Shown here: positions 58,486-64,000 of the stretch, one piece after another | Numbering within the stretch: position 1 is the stretch's first letter | How the letters are laid out: the number at the start of each line of letters is the position of its first letter | DNA from: Acidimicrobiia bacterium | GTDB taxonomy: Bacteria; Actinomycetota; Acidimicrobiia; Acidimicrobiales; Poriferisodalaceae | NCBI GenBank assembly: GCA_022820505.1 | Contig: JAJEFK010000061.1 | Location: 46,590-110,589, forward strand | Reading direction: 5' to 3' | DNA: 64,000 nucleotides | Notes under the pieces: model-generated | The model's database searches: none | What the model was told of the DNA's origin: nothing | What the model saw: the letters and a program-made list of their open reading frames with translations, nothing else | Made by a program: the position numbers and the translations under genes

Positions 58486-59213
58486 GCGCCGGAGTTCGCA
58501 GCCGCCTTGGCTGCGGCCTTGGCGGCTCGGCGTGCTGCCATCTGCTCTCGGTGTGCCAGCGTGCGGTCGATGTAGGGCGCGATCGCAGGTGTCTTGCAGC
58601 CCGTTTCGCCGTGATCGACCTCGATGGGCCCGATGCGGGCGTCGAGCTCGAGCACCGAGCGCCGCAGGCTCTCGTCTCGCAGCCCGATCGCGATGAGCAC
58701 GCCATTCATCTCGTGGCGCACCCGGTTCGGCCGCTCGGCGATCTCCTCATCGATCTGCGCCACTAGGCCGCGCAGTTCGCTGGCCGACCACACGTCGGCC
58801 TGCTCGGCGGTGCAGGCCACGATGAACCAGCCCACCGACGCCGGCCACTCGGCGGGCGAATCCCGCCACTCGTTGCTGAGATCGCGTGCGTGCGGAGACT
58901 CGGCGAGCTTCCCGCCCAACGCCTCGGCGAGGATGTAGTTGTCGACATCACGCAGCCATCGGCGGGCACGGGTCTTGGTCATCGCCGCCGCATCGGCGAC
59001 GCGCAGCGCCAGCACGCGTGCGTCGTGATTGCCTGAATCCCACAATTCTGCAGCGAGCGCATGATCGGTCGTGAGCGGCTTCGCGATGCGGCCGAGGTCT
59101 TTGTAGCTGACGCCGAACATCGGCTCGGCGGCGCCATGGCGCGCGTACACCTTGCGATTCTGCGCCGTGCCGGCGAGCTGCAACTGCGCCATCACGTCCT
59201 GCAGTCTCGACAT
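58482..59213 (-). CDS. AlkD-like DNA alkylation repair protein
   Basis: 243 residues from the ATG at 59213. All-helical HEAT-like repeats of the AlkD/AlkC family, DNA glycosylases for alkylated bases. Visible are the N-terminal RKVYARHGAAEPMFGVSYKD, LWDSGNHDARVLALRVAD and the conserved Asp/Trp-rich repeats WRDSPAEWPASVGWF. Residues 215-243 are a basic Ala/Lys-rich helix that may bind DNA. The start has AAGG 9 nt upstream. It is divergent from the rhomboid gene; the 196-bp gap holds two inverted repeats. Members without strict catalytic residues are known, so activity is inferred. Confidence 0.8.
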   Translation of the reverse strand: MSRLQDVMAQLQLAGTAQNRKVYARHGAAEPMFGVSYKDLGRIAKPLTTDHALAAELWDSGNHDARVLALRVADAAAMTKTRARRWLRDVDNYILAEALGGKLAESPHARDLSNEWRDSPAEWPASVGWFIVACTAEQADVWSASELRGLVAQIDEEIAERPNRVRHEMNGVLIAIGLRDESLRRSVLELDARIGPIEVDHGETGCKTPAIAPYIDRTLAHREQMAARRAAKAAAKAAANSGA

Positions 59214-59269
59214 AGCACCAAGCCTTCTGAGACGTCGCTGTCGGATATGTGGAAAGCCACACCGAAGAA

Positions 59270-59284
59270 CGGAGCGTTGCTCCG
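59270..59284. repeat. Perfect inverted repeat in the divergent alkD/rhomboid region
   Basis: CGGAGC-GTT-GCTCCG. No gene ends here, so a terminator role is unlikely; an operator or RNA hairpin is more plausible. Confidence 0.4.
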
Positions 59285-59310
59285 ATTGCACATGCTCGCG
59301 CGTTCACCGG

Positions 59311-59325
59311 GTAGTTCGAAACTAC
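59311..59325. promoter_or_regulatory. Palindromic operator candidate
   Basis: GTAGTT-CGA-AACTAC, 6-bp arms, 85 bp upstream of the rhomboid -10. Palindromes of this size are usual for TetR/MarR-type dimers. Confidence 0.35.
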
Positions 59326-59395
59326 TTCGGACTGCATGCGTTTGCATCGGTGGACCCGGGCGGGGAGCTGCTGCGGGCGGTACGTACGCAACTCG

Positions 59396-59401
59396 TAGGG
59401 T
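59396..59401 (+). promoter_or_regulatory. Putative -10 element (TAGGGT) of a leaderless promoter
   Basis: TAGGGT ends 8 nt before GTG 59410. Confidence 0.45.
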
Positions 59402-59409
59402 TCAGGGCC

Positions 59410-60213
59410 GTGCGCGGGCTTGGCATTCGGCGCGGCGGGCAGCCGCTGGCGACCATCGCGTTCGGCGCCGTCTCGGTGGTGGTCTTCCTGCTGACGCACG
59501 ACTTGGTGCAGGTGCTGTCGCTCACCCGCCGTTCCCTGAGCAATTCGGTGCTCGGCGACTACGGCACCGCCGCCGCCTTCATCGCCGAGCAGGGCGAATG
59601 GTGGCGCATTGTCACCGGCACGTTCCTGCACGCCGACCTGCGGCACCTGGCGTTCAACATGCTGGTGCTGTACTTGCTGGGGCGACGGCTCGAGCACCTG
59701 ATCGGGCCGGCGCTGCAGGCCGGCGTCTACGTAGCGTCGCTGCTCGGCGGCTCGGCTGGGGCACTGCTGACGCTGCCCGCCGCGTACGCGGTGAGCGCCT
59801 CGGGAGCCATTGTGCTGCTGCCCTCGGCGTTCGTGGTTGGAGCGTCGGGCGCGGTGTATGGCGTGATGGGTGCGGCTTTTGTCGTGGAATACCTGCGCGG
59901 CGGCAACCCGTGGCGAGACGGGCTGGGCACCCTGATCATCATCAACGTGGTCTTCTCGTTGCTGGTTCCCGACATCTCGATCGGAGGGCACCTCGGGGGA
60001 CTGGCGGCCGGTGTGCTGGCGGGCTTTGCAATCGGCGACACCAGCCGGCGCCGTCACCCGCCGACGCTGGCGGAGCGGCTGTCGAACGAGCCCATCGACA
60101 CTCGGATGCGGCGGCCGCCGGTCGTGGTCTGGGGATTGCTGGCGCTCCTCGCCGCGGCAGGGTTCGTCGGCGCGCTGGCGGCTGCGACCACGTGGCGCGA
60201 CCCGCTCTTCTAG
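59410..60213 (+). CDS. Rhomboid family intramembrane serine protease
   Basis: 267 residues from GTG 59410. Rhomboid signature HADLRHLAFNMLVLYLLGRR, catalytic Ser146 in GASGAVYGVMG and His194 in IGGHLGGL, with the WWRIVTGTFLH entry motif. Six to seven hydrophobic segments; there is a last one after the polar loop at about 208-235 (LLALLAAAGFVGALAAA). It cleaves membrane-embedded proteins. Start fixed by the leaderless -10; more upstream in-frame starts would add a Cys-rich piece that fits no rhomboid. No neighbour suggests the substrate. Confidence 0.9.
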   Translation: MRGLGIRRGGQPLATIAFGAVSVVVFLLTHDLVQVLSLTRRSLSNSVLGDYGTAAAFIAEQGEWWRIVTGTFLHADLRHLAFNMLVLYLLGRRLEHLIGPALQAGVYVASLLGGSAGALLTLPAAYAVSASGAIVLLPSAFVVGASGAVYGVMGAAFVVEYLRGGNPWRDGLGTLIIINVVFSLLVPDISIGGHLGGLAAGVLAGFAIGDTSRRRHPPTLAERLSNEPIDTRMRRPPVVVWGLLALLAAAGFVGALAAATTWRDPLF

Positions 60214-60237
60214 CGACGGAGCGCAGGCACCGGCCGC

Positions 60238-61137
60238 TCAGGGGACGACGTCGGTGGGTGCCGGGTCGGACTCGCGGTTGATCACTATGGCTGCGATCAC
60301 GGCCACAATGCCGATCGCCTCACGCACGCTGGGCACCTGTGACAGCCAGACCAGTCCGATCAGCGTGGCTGTCGCCGGCAGCAGTGCCTGCAGCAGGGCG
60401 AATCTTGCCCGCGCCAGCCGCTGCATCACGAGCTGGTCGATGCCATAGGGGATGACGTTCGACAGCACGCCCGCCGCTGCGCCGCCCAGCAGCAGCAGCG
60501 GCGCTGCCGCAGCGGCGCTGAGCCCGCCGGCGGCACCGGCGCCATCGACGATGCCCACCGGGCTGATCACCAGGGCGCCGATGAGCATGCCCACGCCGAG
60601 CCCGTCCACCGCCATCCCGGCTCGGGCCACGCGGTGCCCCAGCACGATGTAGCCCGCCCACAGCGCACCGGCGATCAGCGAGAACAGCGCCCCGAGCTGG
60701 GCCTCGGGCGGCGCAAACCCCGCCAATGCCGCCACCCCGCCGACGGCCAGCGCCAGCGCCCCGCCCGACCGCAGCGTCCGGGTGCCGAACGCCGCCACGG
60801 CAATCGGCCCGATGAACTCGATCGCCACCGAGTTGCCCAGCGGCACTCGCTCGATTGCCAGGTAGAAGAACAGGTTCATCGACGCCAGCGCCGCTCCGAA
60901 CGCCGCCGTCCACGCCAATTCGATGCGTGACCAGCGCCGCCGCCACGACCGGCGCAGCAGCACCAGCACCGCTCCGGCGCCGGCCACCCGCAGCAGGGCG
61001 ACCGTGCCCGGCCCCAGCTCGTCGAACAGCTCGAACGCCGTGGCAGCGCCCAGATATTGCGACACGGCGCCCACGGCGAACAGCGCCTCGGGCGACACTT
61101 TGCCGGCGCTCCAAACTCGTTCGACTGGTGCGCTCAA
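60238..61137 (-). CDS. EamA family transporter (RhtA-like)
   Basis: 299 residues from TTG 61137, chosen because GGAAGG lies 7 nt before it on the minus strand. Ten hydrophobic segments, with RVPLGNSVAIEFIGPIAVAA in the fourth-fifth helix region and LGHRVARAGMAVDGLGVGML at the centre. The family of RhtA exporters carries threonine and homoserine; others move various metabolites. Divergent from the branched-chain amino-acid ABC system at 61307, a pairing compatible with import on one side and efflux on the other. Substrate unproved. Confidence 0.85.
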   Translation of the reverse strand: MSAPVERVWSAGKVSPEALFAVGAVSQYLGAATAFELFDELGPGTVALLRVAGAGAVLVLLRRSWRRRWSRIELAWTAAFGAALASMNLFFYLAIERVPLGNSVAIEFIGPIAVAAFGTRTLRSGGALALAVGGVAALAGFAPPEAQLGALFSLIAGALWAGYIVLGHRVARAGMAVDGLGVGMLIGALVISPVGIVDGAGAAGGLSAAAAAPLLLLGGAAAGVLSNVIPYGIDQLVMQRLARARFALLQALLPATATLIGLVWLSQVPSVREAIGIVAVIAAIVINRESDPAPTDVVP

Positions 61138-61166
61138 CTAGGTACCTTCCCATGACAGACGTGATC

Positions 61167-61172
61167 TAGGGT
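61167..61172 (+). promoter_or_regulatory. Candidate -10 element (TAGGGT) for the amino-acid ABC operon
   Basis: TAGGGT about 135 bp before ATG 61307; unlike the other instances it would give a long 5' UTR (about 125 nt) carrying an SD. Confidence 0.35.
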
Positions 61173-61306
61173 GTGAGCCAGACGCATACAGCTTGGCGAA
61201 CCATGCTGACGCTCGTGCACGATTCAGGTGGCTGCGGCCGTGAGCGACAGGCGCACGAGGTGTTTTCGCGAGGACTCGTCGGGCGAATTCAGGGAGGACT
61301 GTGCGT

Positions 61307-62650
61307 ATGAACAAGAAACTGCTCACGCTGTTGGCGGCGCTCTTCGCGCTGTCGCTGCTCGCCGCGGCATGCGGCGACGACGGCGACGGCGAGGCCACCG
61401 ACACGACGACCGCGCCGGCGGCAACCGAAGCGCCTGATGAACCCGGCGACGAGATGATGGACCATCTCGGCGACGGCTCGCTCGGCGCGGTCACGGTGGA
61501 AGCAGGCGGGGCTGTCCAGATCCGCTCGCTCAACGCCATCACCGGTGACGTCGCCTTCTTCGGCCTGCCGCTCGAACGTGCGGTCATCCTCGCGATCGAG
61601 GACTACGGCCAGATTCACGGCTTCGACGTCGACCTGGGCACCACGCTCGACGACCTGTGCTCCAACGACGGCGGCCAGGCAGCCGCCCAGATCGTCGTGG
61701 CCGACGAAGACGTGCTCGGCGTGATCGGCACTTCCTGCTCGGGTGCAGCGGTGGCCGCAGCACCGCTCATCACCGACGCCGGCATGGTCATGATCTCAGG
61801 CGGCAACACGTCGCCTGCGCTCACGTCAGACCTGGCGGGCACGCCCGGTGAGAACTACAACGTCGGCTACTACCGCACGGCGCACAACGACCTCTTCCAG
61901 GGTGCCGCAGTGGCCAAGTTCGTCTTCGGCGAGCTCGGGTTCACCACCGCCGCAGCGATCCACGACGGCGACCCGTACACCCAGGGCCTCGCACAGGCCT
62001 TCGCCGACGCCTTCGAGGCCGAAGGCGGCACGATCACCGGGTTCTCGGCGGTCAACAAGGAAGACACCGACATGGTGCCGGTGCTCACCGAGATCGCAGC
62101 AGGCGGCCCCGAAGCGCTGTTCTTCCCGATCTTCCAGCCCGCCGGCGACTTCGTGGCCGATCAGGCACCGGGAGTGTCGGGCCTGGAGAACACCGTGCTG
62201 CTCGCGGCAGACGGCCTGCTGAACACCAACTACCTGGCGCTGCCGCAGACCGCCGGCATGTACTTCTCGGGCCCCGATTCTCGTTTCGGCGAGAACGTGA
62301 ACCAGAGCACCGGCAAGACGGCACAGGACTTCCTGGCCGCCTACGAGGAGCGCTGGGGCGAGGCGCCTGCTGCCCCGTTCTGGGCCCACGGCTACGACGC
62401 CACCACGATGCTGCTCGACGCCATCGCAGCCGCGTCATACGTCGACGCCGACGGCAACCTGAACGTCGACCGTCAGGGCATCCGTGACTACCTCAACAGC
62501 ATCGAGGGCTTCAGCGGCCTGATCGGCACCATCAACTGCGACGACTTCGGCGACTGCGGCGCTGCCCGCATCACCGTGGTCCAGAACATCGGCGGCGAGG
62601 AGAACGCGGTGGCCAGCATGGACAACGTCGTGTTCTCCTTCGTTCCGTGA
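61307..62650 (+). CDS. Branched-chain amino-acid-type ABC transporter substrate-binding lipoprotein
   Basis: 447 residues from ATG 61307, with GGAGG 9 nt before. Lipobox LLAAAC gives Cys16, then an acidic Thr/Ala/Pro linker. Type I periplasmic-binding fold (LivJ/LivK, PF13458): RSLNAITGDVAFFGLPLERA, LGVIGTSCSGAAVAAAPLIT, SGGNTSPALTSDLAG and HGYDATTMLLDAIAAAS. An internal Cys pair (NCDDFGDC) near the C terminus may form a disulfide. It binds amino acids or related solutes (also urea, amides) and works with the LivH and LivM permeases that follow. GTG 61301 would add two residues. Confidence 0.92.
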   Translation: MNKKLLTLLAALFALSLLAAACGDDGDGEATDTTTAPAATEAPDEPGDEMMDHLGDGSLGAVTVEAGGAVQIRSLNAITGDVAFFGLPLERAVILAIEDYGQIHGFDVDLGTTLDDLCSNDGGQAAAQIVVADEDVLGVIGTSCSGAAVAAAPLITDAGMVMISGGNTSPALTSDLAGTPGENYNVGYYRTAHNDLFQGAAVAKFVFGELGFTTAAAIHDGDPYTQGLAQAFADAFEAEGGTITGFSAVNKEDTDMVPVLTEIAAGGPEALFFPIFQPAGDFVADQAPGVSGLENTVLLAADGLLNTNYLALPQTAGMYFSGPDSRFGENVNQSTGKTAQDFLAAYEERWGEAPAAPFWAHGYDATTMLLDAIAAASYVDADGNLNVDRQGIRDYLNSIEGFSGLIGTINCDDFGDCGAARITVVQNIGGEENAVASMDNVVFSFVP

Positions 62651-62690
62651 GCACAGGGGTCGGGTCCTAGGTCGGTCGGTCACGGCCTTC

Positions 62691-62696
62691 TAGGGT
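62691..62696 (+). promoter_or_regulatory. Putative -10 element (TAGGGT) of a leaderless promoter
   Basis: TAGGGT ends 7 nt before GTG 62704, so the permease genes can be transcribed separately from the binding protein. Confidence 0.45.
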
Positions 62697-62703
62697 CAAT
62701 CCA

Positions 62704-63858
62704 GTGATGGATGAAGGGGCGCCCCCCAGCGGGGCGCCCCGCCCCCGGCCCCGCGCCCGGCTGCTACGGCCCCGCACCCGGGTCGACTGGTTCCTCACCG
62801 TCATCCGGGTGGCGGTGCTGATCGTCCTGGCCGTCGGCTTCACGGCCTTCATCGCCCAGGAGATCAACCCCGACAACCCGTTCGCCCGCTGGGCCAACCC
62901 CGACGCCACCGGCCTCACCGGGGCGCAGTTCCGCGGGCTGGTGATCTCAGGCATCGCCCAGGGGTCCATGTACGGGCTGATCGCGCTCGGCTACTCGATG
63001 GTCTATGGCGTGCTGGGGTTCATCAACTTCGCCCACGGCGAGGTGTTCATGGTGGGCGCCATGACCGGCATGATCACGTCCAACAAGCTGGCCGACGCCG
63101 GCCTGTGGGAGTCGAACTTCATCGGCTCGCTGGTGTTCATCGTGGTGGTGTCGATCATCGTGTCGTCGCTCACGGCGGTGGTCATGGAGCGGGTCGCCTA
63201 CCGGCCGCTGCGGGGGGCGCCCCGGCTGATCCCGCTGATCACCTCCATCGGCGTGTCGTTCTTCCTGCAGAACGCGTCGGTGGTGCTGCTGGGGCCGGCC
63301 AGCAAGTCGTACCCCAACGTGCCGGACTGGGTGAAGGCCAAGCACACCTTCCTGCAGATCGAGGGCGCCAAGATCCTGGTGATCGTGGTGGCTGCGCTGT
63401 CGATGGCGGCACTGTGGTACTACGTCGACCGCACCAAGACCGGCAAGGCGATGCGGGCGGTGGCAGAGGACGCGGAGATCGCGTCGCTCATGGGCATCGA
63501 CGTGAACCGCACCATCGTGCGGGTGTTCGCCGTGGGCGGCGCCTTCGCCGGCATGGCGGGGATCCTCTGGGGGATCCTGTTCCGCAGCGTCATCCACACC
63601 ACTGGCTTCCTGCCGGGCATCAAGGCGTTCAGCGCGGCGGTGGTGGGGGGCATCGGCCATCTCGGCGGGGCCATGGCCGGAGGGCTGTCTATCGGCGTGG
63701 CCGAGTCGGTGGGGCCGCTGCTGATCCTGGAGCCGCTGGGGGTCAGCGGCGTGTCGCAGCTGCGCGACGCGATCGCCTTCGCGGTGCTGATCGGTGTTCT
63801 GTTGCTGCGTCCCGCCGGGATATTCGGCGAGCGCCTCCCTGCTGAGGACCGCACATGA
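62704..63858 (+). CDS. livH: Branched-chain amino-acid ABC transporter permease LivH
   Basis: 384 residues. Eight or more hydrophobic segments. LivH signature YGVLGFINFAHGEVFMVGAM at about 100, VAYRPLRGAPRLIPLITSIG near 160, TGKAMRAVAEDAEIASLMGI (about 247) coupling region and FSAAVVGGIGHLGGAMAGG (about 310). The N-terminal ~30 residues are Arg/Pro-rich and cytosolic, longer than E. coli LivH (308). It overlaps livM by 4 bp (ATGA). Together with the binding protein at 61307 it imports branched-chain or related amino acids. Confidence 0.94.
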   Translation: MMDEGAPPSGAPRPRPRARLLRPRTRVDWFLTVIRVAVLIVLAVGFTAFIAQEINPDNPFARWANPDATGLTGAQFRGLVISGIAQGSMYGLIALGYSMVYGVLGFINFAHGEVFMVGAMTGMITSNKLADAGLWESNFIGSLVFIVVVSIIVSSLTAVVMERVAYRPLRGAPRLIPLITSIGVSFFLQNASVVLLGPASKSYPNVPDWVKAKHTFLQIEGAKILVIVVAALSMAALWYYVDRTKTGKAMRAVAEDAEIASLMGIDVNRTIVRVFAVGGAFAGMAGILWGILFRSVIHTTGFLPGIKAFSAAVVGGIGHLGGAMAGGLSIGVAESVGPLLILEPLGVSGVSQLRDAIAFAVLIGVLLLRPAGIFGERLPAEDRT

Positions 63859-64000
63859 CCGCCACCCTGCCCCCGCAGACCGGAGCAGCCGGCGCGAGTG
63901 CCGAGCCCCCGCCGGCGGCGTCACGGCCTGCACTGGCCCAGGACTGGCGGCGCCTGGTGCGCATGGGCGCCGTGGGCGCGGCCGCGCAGGTCTTCATCGC
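63855..64000 (+). CDS. livM: Branched-chain amino-acid ABC transporter permease LivM, 5' part (cut by window edge)
   Basis: The first 48 codons of the gene after livH, start ATG overlapping its stop (ATGA). So far it shows a Pro/Ala-rich cytosolic N terminus and LAQDWRRLVRMGAVGAAAQVF, the lead-in to the first membrane helix. Position after livH is the main reason for the call; the diagnostic parts of LivM lie beyond the window. Confidence 0.7.
   Translation, partial: MTATLPPQTGAAGASAEPPPAASRPALAQDWRRLVRMGAVGAAAQVFI

Noticed and set aside
61173..61310. 45-codon leader ORF overlapping the start of the binding-protein gene
   Set aside because: It starts directly after the candidate -10, which would leave it outside the transcript's start, and has no SD; more likely 5' UTR.

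Overview
The window is high-GC, densely packed DNA from a member of the Actinomycetota, most likely class Acidimicrobiia. The evidence is the two F420-dependent luciferase-like oxidoreductases, the DUF501-ppx pair, an actinobacterial-style inositol-3-phosphate synthase, lipoproteins with long Thr/Pro/Glu-rich linkers, frequent GTG/TTG starts, and a repeated leaderless promoter pattern in which TAnnnT sits 5-9 nt before the start codon of about 20 genes. The class assignment is inference; no rRNA gene is present.

Layout. 1-4200: accessory genes of a molybdenum hydroxylase/CO dehydrogenase-like system (split XdhC pair, MobA-like nucleotidyltransferase, CoxG) with an acyl-CoA dehydrogenase inserted. 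3650-7600: DUF501, exopolyphosphatase with an in-frame 33-bp tandem repeat, a GNAT acetyltransferase, a Cas4/RecB-type iron-sulfur nuclease, a hypothetical protein and tRNA-Leu(UAA). 7960-13200: a ketopantoate reductase followed by a small degenerate mobile island with a tyrosine recombinase, a remnant of a DUF4143-type ATPase, a secreted Cys-rich protein, a small membrane protein, a P-loop gene broken by an in-frame stop, phage-like micro-genes, and a 28-bp repeat at the 3' ends of two neighbouring ORFs. 13200-24230: cytochrome P450, inositol-3-phosphate synthase, a secreted protein behind three 11-bp-phased direct repeats, a methyltransferase, a Rieske-TPP enzyme fusion, a translationally coupled SixA/GcvT-like/ornithine-cyclodeaminase-like/DMT operon, and PPK2. 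24320-35000: SulP transporter, 35-bp tandem repeats, SDR, LLM oxidoreductase, 2-hydroxyacid dehydrogenase, MFS transporter, homogentisate dioxygenase, a second SDR and an FMN monooxygenase. 34180-39010: a Wzm/Wzt-like polysaccharide exporter divergent from a two-domain glycosyltransferase. 39030-43420: PhyH dioxygenase, SDR, a selenoprotein of the GrdB-like family and an MFS carrier. 43510-51840: single-chain indolepyruvate:ferredoxin oxidoreductase, cystathionine beta-synthase plus cystathionine gamma-lyase/synthase, ammonium transporter, phosphatase. 51920-64000: secreted lipase-like lipoprotein, M18 aminopeptidase, second LLM enzyme, a lipoprotein sharing the lipase's C-terminal domain, a second SulP carrier, AlkD-like glycosylase, rhomboid protease, EamA permease, and the start of a branched-chain amino-acid ABC transporter (binding protein, LivH, partial LivM).

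The most notable observation is at 40814-41959. What looks like two ORFs separated by TGA is best read as one 381-residue protein with selenocysteine at codon 149 in a Sec-Pro-Leu-Cys motif. A perfect 6-bp hairpin begins exactly 11 nt after the TGA, the spacing of the classic bacterial SECIS of E. coli fdhF. The gene sits between a PhyH-family dioxygenase/SDR pair and an MFS carrier, which suggests an uncharacterised selenium-dependent pathway in a probably aerobic actinobacterium.

The rest is mostly a heterotrophic, catabolic gene set: fatty acids, aromatic amino acids via homogentisate and indolepyruvate, sulfur amino acids, N-methylated or imino compounds, peptides and lipids, with matching importers.
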